Source of the DNA: Hormiphora californensis
Lineage: Eukaryota; Ctenophora; Tentaculata; Cydippida; Pleurobrachiidae
Direction of reading: 5' to 3'
NCBI GenBank assembly: GCA_020137815.1
Contig: CM035361.1
Span: forward strand, 2,203,989-2,267,988
Length of the DNA stretch: 64,000 nucleotides
This document shows, piece after piece, positions 1 to 13,005 of this stretch (its first letter is position 1; each line of letters begins with the position of its first letter). The position numbers were made by a program, and so were the translations under genes. The notes below the pieces were generated by a model, which saw nothing but the letters and a program-made list of their open reading frames with translations, did no database searches and was not told the DNA's origin.

Positions 1-78
1 ATAAAAACACTGCAAAAGGTTAGCGAAACATTTGCTGTCAAAAACCGGTAGTTTCCTCCTTCTCCTTTGCTGCCGCCC

Positions 79-115
79 ACCGGTAGTTTGATCTACAGTA
101 CACTGAAGATCAAAC
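79..115. repeat. Short inverted repeat in ADSS intron
   Basis: The arms CGGTAGTTTGATC and GATCAAACTACCG form a 13-bp perfect stem around a short loop. A further copy of the GGTAGTTT motif lies at about 47-55. Probably a small mobile-element remnant. Confidence 0.6.
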
Positions 116-146
116 TACCGTTGCTAAAATACATTCCCATTTGTAG

Positions 147-1156
147 GACTGACAGGTATTGAGAATAGACTACTGATTTCCGACCGTGCCCATATCGTGA
201 CTGATGCCCACCAAACAGTCGACGGAGCAAATGAAAAGGCTTCCGGTTCCCTGGGTACTACCAAAAAAGGTAAATTCATGTGTCTGTTCGAAATGATTTA
301 TTCTTCGGAATACGGTAGCCACTGGGTAATCTCATTTTGCATGTGATAATTTCTTGCTGTAAAGTTACTACCACGGTCGCTAATGTTTGATTACACATAG
401 CAATTTGTCAAGAACTGTCATCTACACACACAAACAGTTCTCTTGTTTCCTCAATATTCCCTCAATTTCCCCTCTTTTTCCAGGCATTGGCCCGACCTAC
501 TCCAGCAAAATGAAGCGAAACAACCTCCGAATGGTAGATCTACTGGGAGATGAGGCTGCTTTGAAGGAGAAATTAGCAAAAATACTGACAGAGTTCGCAC
601 AGGCATACCCTGGAGAAAGTTTTGATGTGGAGGCTCAGTGGGAAAGGTTGAGGGGGTACCTTGAAAGAGTCAGGCCTATGATCAAAGTAGGTTTTCAAAA
701 AGAATTTCTTGTTTCGATTACCCAATACCTTACCTTGCTCGACCCTCTTTTACAAATGTAAAGCAGGGTTAAAACATAACAACCAATACCCATTTATTTC
801 ATCTAATGCCTACTTCTGCCACTCTATCTCCTATACTTTATTCTACAGGACTCAGTCTTGTTTATGCATCAGTCTATGGCCAGCGGGAAAAATATTCTTG
901 TAGAGGGTGCTAATGCGACCATGCTCGACATCGATTTTGGTACGTTCACCATCATTTGTGTGCTATCTGGTCAGGTGTTTTATTTTTATCAAAATAAGGA
1001 CTTTTCTTAGTACTCACTTTTAAAAACAGTCTATTGTTTGGCGGTATTTTGAATATTTACACAGTGGACCGTAATGAGAGTCTAAAACTCTGGAATTCGT
1101 TACCCGCTGACAGATAACCAAGTCTAGAGATAGGGAGAACGTTTCTCTCTCTCTCA

Positions 1157-1231
<75 letters not shown>

Positions 1232-4200
1232 TCTCTCTCACTCCCTCTCTCCACAGGTACCTATCCCTATGTAACAAGTAGCAACTGCACTGTTGGAGGT
1301 GTTTGTACTGGACTCGGAATTCCACCTTCAAAAATAAGTAAATCAAAAATCAAGAAGTTGACTCGATCCCTAGAAAATATAATGATATGTCTCTTTTGAT
1401 CTACCAAACCCTCTCAGAACGCATATTTTATGAAATAGAATGTGGTGTGTGCCACACAACGTCTCTTATAGTTCCATGTTTCCCTCTCTAATTTGTGATT
1501 ATCCTCCTTATAGATGAAGTTATTGGTGTAGTAAAGGCCTACACAACCCGGGTCGGTGCTGGGACTTTCCCAACTGAGCTTACCGATGTAAGTTAGAGTT
1601 CACCCTTCTTTCTCTTTGGGACTTATTGATTTGGAGTTCACCCCTCTCGCTCTTTTTCTTTGAGAATGTTTGTTTATGTTTCACATTTCTAGCATGTTCC
1701 ATCTCGCTATCACAACAATTTGCTAACAAATCCACCCCCTGTTGAGGGGCAGGCACAAGAAACATAAGGGTGATTTTCTTGTGTCCGCCCTCCCCCTTGG
1801 TCGAAGACTATGAAAAACCACTCTGTTGTGTAGGAGATTGGAAAGGCGCTGGGAGATATTGGCCACGAATACGGTGTAACCACGGGAAGGCGTAGGAGGT
1901 GTGGGTGGTTGGATTTAATGGTACTTCGGTATACTCACATGATCAACGGGTTTACTAAGTAAGATACTGTACATGTACATGTCTGTCTGTATTTGTTACG
2001 AACATTGTGAGTGATGAATTAATAGTTTGGGGCTATTCCGAGTTTCAATTTTAGTTTCAATATACCAAGGTTAATAAAATAATTGTAGTTTGAGGGTGAT
2101 TGTTTAATTTCTCCCAGGCTTGCTGTTACAAAACTAGATATCCTGGATACATTTGAGGAACTGAAAGTGTGTACTGGGTACAAGTTGGATGGGGTTGAGT
2201 TGTCTTCCTTCCCTGCAGATCATGGTCTACTGGAGAGAATTGAACCAGTTTACACCGTTTTAGAGGTATAATAGTAACGTGGTTTCTAGCACGTTTTAGA
2301 GGAATTTTAATGTGTTTCTAGCACGTTTTAGGTGTGTGTTATTACCCTTTCTAGCACATTTTATAATTGTATTGTTTAATGTGTTTTTCGATATTTCCAC
2401 CATGAGCTCAGTATGCCTATTGTTTAGGGACCTCACCTGTGTCTATTGTCTAACCTTTCGTTTGTTTTTGTTGGAAGTGCGCCAACTATTGTCTACATCT
2501 GGTATTGTACGTTTGTACAAGGTGGGCCACGGATTGTTGGTCATGGTTAGCGAGGTGGTGCGTCAAAACGGTGATAGTTGTGAGAATAAAAGTTATGGGA
2601 GCACTCTGGATCAATTCCTTGGTAACTTTTTCCATAATTTTTTGTCAAAAATTCGAAAATTCATTTTTCATTCCTTCATTCATTTCTCGTTCATTCATGA
2701 TGTGAGCATCCTAATTTTCCATCATTAGGCTATTTTTCTTTGGCTTGAATTTATCTTTCCAATGAGCACCATGAAAATGAAATTGAAGCACCAGGTCACT
2801 CAGCAGTCGAGAAAATGTTCATGCATGATTTTGGCTCTTTTTGAGACTTTCAAACAGCTGTATCACAGCTACCTTTCGTTCAATCTTCTTACAACTTTGG
2901 CCCAAAGTCTTTGGGAAAACATTAGATAAGCAAAGATCTTTGCTCACAACAAAAATCAAGGCCAAAGGTCAAAGTTCATTTTTCATTTTTGTTAGTTCAT
3001 TCCGTTCATTCAGGAACCAACATCCATAAAGTGATGAAAAGGTTTGGGTTTTGTTTGGCCCATGTCCTGCAATGACAGAGAGGTGTAATATCGTGTTTCC
3101 GGGCTAGTTTGTGGGTGTCCATGTGATCATGATGATATCTGACACCTTTTCTGAGCCATAACTAAGGGATTTTCTCAAATTCAAGCATGTAACTTGGTTT
3201 TTCTGCGATTAGTACCGTGCAGCAATGTTATGAGATCTCACAACACCTCAAAAATGATGATTAGCTCAATGAAATGAGTTGATTTATGATTGAAAAGATT
3301 AAAACCGATGTCAAATTGAACGAAACGAACAATTACATCATAAATCAACTCATTTCATTGAGCTAATCATCATTTTTGAGGTGTTATGAGATCTCATAAC
3401 ATTGCTGCACGGTACTAATCGCAGAAAAACCAAGTTACATGCTTGAATTTGAGAAAACCCCTTAATTATGGCTCAGAAAAGGTGTCAGATATCATCATGA
3501 TCACATGGACACCCACAAACTAGCCCGGAAACACGCTATTACACCTCTCTGTCATTGCAGGACATGGGCCAAACAAAACCCAAACCTTTTCATCACTTTA
3601 GGGATGTTGGTTCCTGAATGAACGGAATGAACTAACAAAAATGAAAAATGAACTTTGATCTTTGGCCTTGATTTTTCTTGTGAGCAAAGATCTTTGCTTA
3701 TCTAATGTTTTCCCAAAGTTGTAAGAAGATTGAACGAAAGGTAGCTGTGATACAGCTGTTTGAAAGTCGCAAAAAGAGCCAAAATCATGCATGAACATTT
3801 TCTCGACTGCTGAGTGACCTGGTGCTTCAATTTCATTTTCATTGGAAAGATAAATTCAAGCCAAAGAAAAATAGCCTAATGATGGAAAATTAGGATGCTC
3901 ACATCATGAATGAACGAGAAATGAATGAAGGAATGAAAAATGAATTTTCGAATTTTTGACAAAAAATTATGGAAAAAGTTACCAAGGAATTGATCCAGAG
4001 TGCTCCCATAACTTTTATTCTCACAACTATCACCGTTTTGACGCACCACCTCGCTAACCATGACCAACAATCCGTGGCCCACCTTGTATAAACTATAAGG
4101 TCATAACGCAAAACTCCTTTGTCGGGGAAAACGGTTATTTGGGTCACCAAGTGAAGAATTCAAATTGGCTTCTTATTTTAAATTAACGGGTCAGTGATCT

Positions 4201-4477
4201 AAATTTCCTCTTCCCCAATCCCCAGGGTTGGAAATCTTCTACAATAGATTGCCGGACATACGATTCTCTTCCCGAACAAGCTAAAACATACATCCGCTTG
4301 ATAGAGGAATTTTTAGGAGTGAAAGGTGAGAAATCGTAATTCACATTTATAAAGAAACTAGAACCTGAGAGAAATTAAAGTTTCTCCCGATAATTCTGAA
4401 GTGTTCTAACGCGTATTTCTTTTTCAGTTTGTTGGATCGGTGTTGGTCAATCTAGAGACTCCATCATTGTTGTTTGA
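147..4477 (+). CDS. ADSS: Adenylosuccinate synthetase, 3' nine exons (5' part outside window)
   Basis: Joins IMP and aspartate with GTP to form adenylosuccinate, the first committed step of AMP synthesis (family knowledge; cytosolic). Exons read from splice sites: 147-269, 484-686, 849-939, 1257-1337, 1514-1587, 1834-1958, 2118-2265, 4226-4325, 4428-4477. They join in frame into about 331 codons, the C-terminal three quarters of a roughly 430-aa enzyme. Recognisable blocks in order: [110 protein letters not shown] and [10 protein letters not shown] before the TGA at 4475-4477. The catalytic N-terminal P-loop lies upstream of the window. The acceptor of the 1257 exon uses an expanded (CT)n tract as its pyrimidine tract, and the 2266-4225 intron is nearly filled by a foldback repeat. 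No frameshift is seen. Confidence 0.95.
1141..1255. repeat. (CT)n microsatellite at a splice acceptor
   Basis: An almost pure CT tract with a few A and C interruptions runs directly into the CCACAG acceptor of the ADSS exon starting at 1257, so the repeat serves as the polypyrimidine tract. Confidence 0.9.
2517..4087. mobile_element. 1.57 kb foldback element in ADSS intron
   Basis: The left arm (about 2517-3290) is nearly the exact reverse complement of the right arm (about 3337-4087), with only about 45 bp of unpaired spacer. The termini are ACAAGGTGGGCCACGG and its complement. Similar open frames appear in both arms (for example near 2505-2705 and 3899-4150), but they merely mirror each other and are not genes. 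No transposase is encoded. A non-autonomous foldback DNA transposon is most likely. I could not identify a clear target duplication. Confidence 0.85.
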
Positions 4478-4966
4478 AGAAACTGATCCAGCTACATCAT
4501 TTACAAAGCTGAAATAGAGCGTTGGATAAACGATAGAACGAATTGGAGAGAGATAGAGTGAGAGAGAGAACTAATTTTAGCCGCATTTTTTTAAACCACT
4601 CATGTTTTTAGATCCCATTATCACCCCATATTTCACCTTGGCCAGGTGGCGAGAGAAGTTGTTTTTGTATGTTTGATGGAATGTTGTTTGCCACCACTAA
4701 CTAATTCTACTTGAACCCCCTTTTTGTGTTTAAAACAAGCGTTTATCTTCCTCATTAAAAACAACAAGAACATGCTTTCTCATTCAAAACAAAAAAACAC
4801 TTCCAGACTGAAATCGGAGACATTCCATACTCTTAGTACTGTAACAGGGGTAACTACTCAGTACCAACATTGCAATGACATTACAATGACAAAACAAGTT
4901 ATCTAGACAGTTCTATGGTGAGGTCAAACATTCAATTTAAACACAACTAACCACTCTTTAGAAATC

Positions 4967-6793
4967 ATGCCTATCAGAGAGTTGCTAGAGGAACGAGGGG
5001 TTACACCCAGCTCGGTTACAACATGTCTAGTTATCCACGAGACTTTAGGTCAGTATTTCAAGTTATATTTGTTATATTACTGGGCGAGGGAGATAGAGGA
5101 ACAGATATAAGAAGAGATAGAGATGAATATGTGACAGTATGAACTAGATACAGTCGGACCCCGATTTAGTGGCATCCTCGGGGGGAAAAAATCCTGCCAC
5201 TAAATCGGGGTGCCACTAAATCGGGGTCAAATAATGTTAATTTCCTATATCGGGGGAAAAAATCCTGCCACTAAATCGGGGGCCGCTAAATCGGGGTCCG
5301 ACTGTAGTATGAAATATTATGATAATATGCAATGGTATTATCTCTCCCGGTCAGTATGATCAGATCAATTGATCTTCTTTAATTATTGGACTAACGAAAG
5401 TCCCCACTCCTCCATCCCCCTTCGATACCCCTATTCCTCTATATATCTCTCGCTCTATCTCGACAACTCCTGTTCTCTCTCACAGTGGTGATCCGACATA
5501 ATTCGACCTGGAATGCGCCGCACATTTAAGGTCGAATTTCTCGTCGAGCTGTGACAATTATGTCGATTGTCGGATGACCACTGTCAGCACGCTCACGGGT
5601 TCATGCAAGGCTAAATATCATTATTTATCCGACAGCTCGACCAATATATTATCATGGCCGACACACTCTGCAGACTCTCTCCATAAATATGTCCGTGTAA
5701 ATCGTTACCATGACAACTCCTAATGCAGCTACATAATAATGTCTGTGTGTGCAGGTGCCTCTCTTTCTCTCTCACGCTCCGATCTCAAGAGAACCTGTAG
5801 CTCTTACAATAATTCAAACCCCCAGATTTTAAGGGAGGTATTATACAGTATACGGTAAGAGTCTCAGCTATTGCATGGTATCCTTACATTTTGTCCTTAA
5901 TCTAAAATGACTGAGCAGCATGCTTGTTCATCATCCTTGGCGTGTTTTCTAGTCTCGCGAGCGCGCTCGCGACTAGAAATCACGGCATGCAGATCCCCCC
6001 CCCCAGATCACACCTTGTTAGTCTCTGAGTTTTTACTTTTGTTAACAGACCCCCTTATCGCAGGTCTCTCAGTGTTGCTAGGTTCTTGGGCCGTGTTCTA
6101 CCAACTACTAACTCTACCAACCCTCAACAAACCTCTTAACAAACTATCAGAACATCCCTCCTACAATGGGAAGAAACAGTAAGTTACAGCTATGGAAGAT
6201 CTTTTTATGTTCAATTTTCAAACCCTTTTTATTTAAAAAGTCGTCGCGGGACGTTGGGAGAGAGGGTCGAACAAGGCAGGGTAGGACTGGGTAATATCTA
6301 AGTTGTCTTCGTACTTTCTCTGCGAGTTTTGTTGAAGATGGTACGAACGGTATACAAGGATTTTTGACCCACACATTTCTTTATGCCGCTGGACACATGA
6401 GATGTGTACCTCTCCGACCACCTTATCAGTCATAAGGTTCATATTTCTTAATCTTATGTGATATTCTAATTAATCTGCAGAACTGGCATACCAAAATTCT
6501 GCATTCTCCCAGTCTTCACTATCACATTTCAATTTAATCACAGTGTGCCTTATATTTTCACCAAAAATATATTGCCTATCTCCACCCCAAATTCCATATT
6601 CTAACCCCCTACTACCCCCTACAGGTGGCTAGAGAAGAGATTACCCGCACTTCACCGTCTCAAGAATGCAGAAAGATTAGCTGTTTCCTTTGGACTATCA
6701 GTAGTAGGCCGTAAAGCTGCCTCACCAGTTTTAATACCTTTAAAACTAACACTTGCCGTGTATTTAACTCAGAGGCTATGGAGAACAAGCTGA
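4967..6793 (+). CDS. Small hydrophobic protein, DUF1279/FAM210-like candidate
   Basis: Three exons (4967-5048, 6064-6178, 6625-6793) join in frame to 121 aa and stop at TGA 6791-6793. The protein begins MPIRELLEERGVTPS. It has a hydrophobic stretch with the pattern VIHETLGLSVLLGSWAVFYQ, then a basic linker, and a second hydrophobic C-terminal stretch including SVVGRKAASPVLIPLKLTL. This layout (a His-containing first helix, then A-x-x-x-K/R-x-x-x-P-V-x-I-P-L) resembles the DUF1279/FAM210 mitochondrial membrane family, but the match is from memory and weak. A possible acceptor (CTCTTTAG, ending 4961) just upstream of the ATG suggests another 5' exon, perhaps with a targeting sequence. Exon phases are consistent throughout, so I trust it as a gene more than I trust its name. 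Confidence 0.6.
5151..5304. mobile_element. Pogo/Tigger-like MITE, TA target duplication
   Basis: The ends are CAGTCGGACCCCGATTTAG and its inverted copy, flanked by TA on both sides (5149-5150 and 5305-5306). The inside holds further copies of the CACTAAATCGGGG motif. TIRs starting CAGTCG with TA duplication fit the Tc1/mariner-pogo superfamily (family knowledge). A 66-bp relative lies at 13813-13878. Confidence 0.75.
5483..5583. mobile_element. Palindromic MITE, CAGTGGT family, copy 1
   Basis: Inverted ends CAGTGGTGATCCGACATAAT and its imperfect complement. It shares the internal motif TCGACCTGGAATG with the longer copy at 7202-7426. It lies in the first intron of the gene at 4967-6793. Confidence 0.65.
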
Positions 6794-7201
6794 GTGTGCT
6801 GATTCTCTTTTTTTGCTGAAATGTGAAGTCAGGTGTTACCTAAAGTTTTCGACCAATTTTATTTGACGTCAGAAGTTTTTACCGAATTTTTTTGGTGTGT
6901 TGTACCCCTCCCTCAATTGCTTTATTACATTACCTTGCCATACTGATGTTATCGCTTTTTTCTTCGTTCCCTCTCACACAATACCACAATTGTAACACAG
7001 CTGCAGTTGTGCCGCTGGGGTTTTAAAAGTTCCAGCTTCTTCCGTCGGGTGGACCACATTGACGGAGCGCGCGGGGACACGAAATCAGGATGGGTGGCGC
7101 AGAAAATCCGTGTGGGTGGCGCGCAGCGTGTTGTCAGGGCCGGTGTCTTGTTCCGGGCCACCCCATGTGTGCTCCGTTCCCAATTCCCATGCGGACCCTG
7201 A
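6794..7201. other. Intergenic, nothing recognised
   Basis: Sequence between the stop of the small + strand gene and the MITE at 7202. The open frames on both strands overlap each other and show no recognisable protein. A GC-richer patch lies at about 7010-7200. Confidence 0.5.
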
Positions 7202-7426
7202 CAGTGGTCCTCCAACATAATTGCCATACCTCGACGTGAAATTCGACGAGAATCTCGACCTGGAATGAGGCGCGCATTCGTAGTGAGAGAGACACAAAGA
7301 CTAGCGAGAGAAAAGAGTTGAAGCGCGACATCATTTTCTTACTGCGGCACATCTCTCTGATGCGCGGCTCATTCCAGGTCGAGATCTAGGTCGAATTTCA
7401 CGTCGGAATATGTCGGAGGACCACTG
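7202..7426. mobile_element. Palindromic MITE, CAGTGGT family, copy 2
   Basis: Inverted ends CAGTGGTCCTCCAACATA and TATGTCGGAGGACCACTG, with inner inverted segments around TCGACCTGGAATGAG and CTCATTCCAGGTCGA. Related to 5483-5583. No target duplication was identified. Confidence 0.7.
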
Positions 7427-7839
7427 TAACCCAGTCCGCCAACCAAGGACTTCATTAGTCATGGAGCAGAAAACCTCAGTCCATGAACACGGCTCTGGTC
7501 CAAGAACACTGAGACAATTCAAATTAGAGATCCGTTTTCTTTTATTCATGGATAATTCTGGACAAATTGCAAAACACACCGAATTTAATATGGTAAATAA
7601 TAAAATAAAAGGCACTACAACAGTAATAAGAGAGTCATAGTGTCTATTCTCCAATTGGAGGTATTGGATGTTCCGCAGCTGGGGTTGTTTCATAAAAATG
7701 ATATAGCTACTCCTAGTCCTACTCGACTCAACTCATTCTCTCTCTCAATTTCTCATTCTTTCTCTCTCATTCTTTCTCTCTCCATTTTTCATCCTACTCT
7801 GATAGTGAAAGCGATCGTTAAAAACACATATCTTACCTA

Positions 7840-10800
7840 TTAATCTTCACCAGAAGAAGAACCAGAAGAGGAAGACTCCCCAGAAGAAGATGAGGACCCA
7901 TCTTTCCGTGCTGGGGGCAGACTCTTCTTGCTGGTAGATCCCTCTTTCCTGTGAGGGGAGCCCTCTTTCCGAGGTGGTGGTGATCGCTGTTTTGAAGGTT
8001 TACCAGGAGACTTGTTTTTCCGGGCTTCACCACCAGGAGATCTGGATTTATTTCGTCGTGGTGGAGAGGATTTGCTTTTGGGTCGTGGTGATCGCTTCCT
8101 AGTTGGAGATCGAGATCGCTTCTGTGGCGATCGAGATCGCTTCTGTGGGGATCGAGAGCGTTGTTTTCGTGGGGACCGGGAACGCTTTTTTGGAGATCTT
8201 GACCGTTTTTGTGGTGATCGCTTCCTTGGGGATCGCTTTCTGGGTGATCTTGATCTTCGAGATCGGGAAGGTGGTGATTGTTTTCGGGCTGGAGACTTCT
8301 TCCTGTCACGGGGACTAGGAGAGGATCGTTTTTTGTCATCCGCGGGGCTGGCTGACCTGTTTTTCGATCGCTTAACTTCTTTATCCGATGTTGATTTTGT
8401 GTCATCTTTACCAGATTCAGTTCTAACCCTCTTCCCCTGATCTGGCCTATCTTTCTCCTCTCCACCACTTCTTCTTCTCTCTGAATCTCGTCTCTTTTCT
8501 CTGGATTTTTTTTCAGACGTTTCTTTTTCTTCAGCCCTACTGGGAGATCTAGAGGGTGCCCTTTTGGTTCCATTGGAACGAGGTGCAGGGGAGGACCGGC
8601 CATCGTCTGAAGAATCTACGGAACGGTCTGCTTCCTCTCGGAGCTGCACTTCCACCTTAATACCTGGGAGGGAAGGGGAAGACATGAGAGAGGAGTGTCA
8701 GGGATTTTCAAGGAAGTGACAAGGAAAGACATAATACTAGAAGTTAGATAGTTTACTAAAACATACCAGTTTCAGGATTAAATGCTGGTTTCTCACTCTC
8801 TTCCTCTACATCCTCTCCGCTAGCCCGTCTCACCACCTTTGTCACCATTATCTTCTCCAACTTAACAGTGCTGATATTTTCCACGTTCTCTGCCACATTA
8901 TCTTCATGCTCTAAAGACACAATATATTACTGTTGTATATGATGTGCGAAGTGCCCTGTCAATTATCATACTCATCACAACAGAAATAGGGAACTAGGGA
9001 GGACACTTACCAAGGAGTTCGTTCTTGATAGTTGATAACTTGTCCTCGTATCCCTGTATCCGCACTTGGTACTCTTCTGTAGGTAGAGGGAGGTTGTGAT
9101 AGAGAGGGGGAGGGAGCTAAAGTTCTAAAAACTAAACTTTTTAATCAGACCCAAAACATGAAATCACAAAATTAAAACCACACTGTTCCCACCTCTGTTC
9201 CCACTCTGTTCCCACTCTGTTCCCACCTCTGTTCCCACCTCTGTTCCCACCTCTGTTCCCACCTCTGTTCCCACCTCTGTTCCCACCTCTGTTCCCACCT
9301 CTGTTCCCACCTCTGTTCCCACTCACTGTTAACACGGTGGTTTGAATCCTCAAGAGCATTCTCTGTCTCCTCTGTATGTTCTTTGGGTAGATAATAAATG
9401 TACGGTTTAGATTTGGTTCTGATAAATCCAGCCAGTCTGTCACGCTCTGTGGTTGCCCGGGTTTTCTGTCGGAGAAAAAGGAAAATAGTATTTAGTTGAA
9501 GAAAGATACTGAAGAAAATTGGAAGAAAGAAAGCTGCCCGGAGAACTGTTGGAAACAGAGAAAAGCAATCTTCAGACTAGGGGAAGCGCTTCAATTCTAG
9601 GAGAATAAACATACAATGAGCTAATCCCTGTGCCCCTTTCTAAAAGGGGGTTAAAATGGTATTAGATAACAATATCAATATAAAAATACCGGTCTCCCAT
9701 GGGGGAGAAGATTAATAAATTACTGCATTGATTAAAATTGATTAAATTTGGTAGAATTAAAAGTATTATATAATAAGTTAATGTCATTGAGTTCCCTGTG
9801 CCCCCAGCCCCAACCCCCATTATTACAATTCTAGGACTGTCTGAACCCGGACCTATCGTGGGACGAGTGCTGACTGGATGCACTTTGCGCGTTAGTGGTC
9901 CACCGCGCGCACCACTACAATGGGGTGGAGAGAGCGCGGCCAAGGCAGAATTACAGCGGAGTGGCAGGACCGGTGAGTGGCAACAGCAACTGTGAAGTGG
10001 GAGTATTGGTACTTAGAAAATACCGAGAAACTCTACCTTTTTTCTGAGAAATACAGTAAAACGTACCATTTGAGCCAGTTCCATCTGTTGCTCCAACAAC
10101 CTAATCTCATTATGCACTTCACCCTTACATTTCACCAACTTTTGGCGATCTTCGGCCGTCTTGGCCGCTTCTTGGGCCTCTTTCTTCTCTACTTTTCCCC
10201 ACATTTCTTGTTGTTTGATGTCCTGGGAGTATTGTTTGTTTGTTTGTTTGTTTGTTTGTTTGTTGTATTTGTTTGTTGCATTTTAATTCATGGAATTCTT
10301 GTTAGAACCAAGAAATCATTAGGGGCAAGCTAATTTTTGGACAATCCGATAGTCAATAGGCCCCTGAACCACCAAAAAAAAGTCCCAAGCCCAACTCCTG
10401 GGGGAAGTGCCCCTAATTGGCCCTAATTGATTACAGTGTATTTGTAACCATCAATTAAATCGTAAATCGTCTTAGGAAAGGAGTAGAGGGAAAACCAAGG
10501 GCACTAAAGTGTTCAGCGTCCTCGCATTAGTGGGGGTAGGTGCTGGAATTAAGTCTCTATCTCATCTGGTTAATTAGATAATTGGATAATTAGGTTTGCA
10601 CAGAGCCGTTTTTTGGCTACATGGCTATAGCCACTTAGGAAAAGAGTAGAGACAAAACCGAGGGCACTAAAATGATCAGCGTCCTCGAATTAGTGGGGGT
10701 AGGTGCTAAAATTAAGTCTATCTCATCTGGTTAATTAGATAATTGGATAATTAGATCCGCACATAGCCGTTTTTGGCCACATGGCTATAGCCACTTGGGA

Positions 10801-12934
10801 ATGGTTTAGAGACTTTTCACTGGTGCCATTTTGAAGGCAATGGCTAAGTTATGGGGGGTCGTGGTCGGACTTAGCTCTATCTCAAACCGTTTAGCCGTTA
10901 TTTGGATTCAAAGATCCACAAAGAGGCTCAAAATCGTACTTTTTACCATTTTTTGCTCATTTTCAGCACCTTTGAATCCAAACAACGGCTAAACGGTTTG
11001 AGATAGAGCTTAAAAGTCCGACCACGACCCCCCATAACTTAGCCATTGCCTACAAAATGGCACCAGTGAAAAGTCTCTAAACCATTCCCAAGTGGCTATA
11101 GCCATGTGGCCAAAAACGGCTATGTGCGGATCTAATTATCCAATTATCTAATTAACCAGATGAGATAGACTTAATTTTAGCACCTACCCCCACTAATTCG
11201 AGGACGCTGATCATTTTAGTGCCCTCGGTTTTGTCTCTACTCTTTTCCTAAGTGGCTATAGCCATGTAGCCAAAAAACGGCTCTGTGCAAACCTAATTAT
11301 CCAATTATCTAATTAACCAGATGAGATAGAGACTTAATTCCAGCACCTACCCCCACTAATGCGAGGACGCTGAACACTTTAGTGCCCTTGGTTTTCCCTC
11401 TACTCCTTTCCTAAGACGATTTACGATTTAATTGATGGTTACAAATACACTGTAATCAATTAGGGCCAATTAGGGGCACTTCCCCCAGGAGTTGGGCTTG
11501 GGACTTTTTTTTGGTGGTTCAGGGGCCTATTGACTATCGGATTGTGCAAAAATTAGCTTGCCCCTAATGATTTCTAGGTTCAGGCAGTTTTTGACAACAT
11601 TTCCATGACTTATTTGTTTTGTAAAACCAAACAGGAACTGAGCCCTGAGTTGGTATCGAAGACCTTCGCGCGCGCTGGCAAGGGGTAACTTCGTAACCAA
11701 AGCCCTAAGATACTGCAAGACGTGTATTGTGAAATTGAAAACCGGGGGAAAAAGTTGAGATATAGAATTTCTCAAATTCCTTAACCTGTAGTCCCGGAAA
11801 AGTTTTTAAAGGAAATTTGTCAACAAAATTTACAAATCACTGCGCTGGCAAGCGCAAAGGTGACCATCCCCTCCCCCCAGCCGCGCGTGCCAGAGTGCAG
11901 TAATAACTTTTTTCAGTTTTTAGCCAAAAATGGCATTTTGCGACGCCCATAGCGAGGCCCCCACTGCACCGATCGGTCTGAAATTTGGTATACAGTGTCA
12001 CATAGTCTACATCTACTGTAGTTTAAAAGGGCAAGTCTCTATCTCTTTTAGTTTTAGAGATATGGCATCGTGAAAAAAGCAATAAATGTCCCGGGTCTAT
12101 CTATCTATCTATGTATCTATGGATAGACGCTGTTTTTACCAAATTTATAATCATTTTTGAGAGAAAACGACATAAGATAGACACTTCTCGTTTGTTGCAT
12201 TCGAAAGATGGTCGTTCAAATTGTGTAGACGAATGGTTTTCATGTTCTAGGTCCAACCAGAACGTCTTAACAAACTGTCATAAAGATACGAGTTTTTTCA
12301 GATCAACCAAATTTCTTTGAGCTCGATTTACACCCTGAAGACGGCTTCTGATTGAAAAACGGAGACCACACTTACGAAAGATAATCGTCTATACTTTCAG
12401 AAACATATCGCGAATTTGTGAAACTCTATTTCTAAGGGTCTTAAATCGCGTCTGAAGTGTTAAGACTGTATGAAAATAGATATGACGATAGTACGTTTTT
12501 CGCCATAAAGACCTCAAATCTTATCCAATCGATCTCAAACTTGGTCAGCATCTTTATCTAGATGAGTCTGATAATATTACATCCCTATCATGACGTTATA
12601 ACGTCGTGACGTCACGCTATGACGTCATAATGACGTCAAAATATAAATTTTCGTATTTTAGCGATTTCTGACGGTCTTTACACGTCCAGACATGTCTTAC
12701 ATCGTATTTCACATCAGAAAATACCAAAAATATACCCCAATTATGCCAAAAACTAACAGAAATTAGTTGGCTGGAAAGGTGACCATTTTGTTGTCAAACT
12801 GACACCTTTGCCCGGCCCGGGTTACGGATATCATCGGTGGGGTAAATCAGGGGGTAAATCAGGCAGTTTGAGAAGAGAGAAAGAGAGATAGGGAGAAAGA
12901 GAGAGAGAAAGAGGGAGAGAGAGAGATAGAGAGG

Positions 12935-13005
<71 letters not shown>

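Noticed and set aside
5907-6182. 91-codon frame with hydrophobic C-terminus
   Set aside because: Its first half is intronic; only the part from 6064 belongs to the spliced gene at 4967-6793.
8012-8440. 142-codon plus-strand frame rich in Gly-Asp-Arg
   Set aside because: Antisense of the repetitive pinin RS-rich exon.
9141-9443. Gly-Asn-Arg-Gly repeat protein
   Set aside because: The repeat part lies after the splice donor of a pinin exon, so it is intronic.
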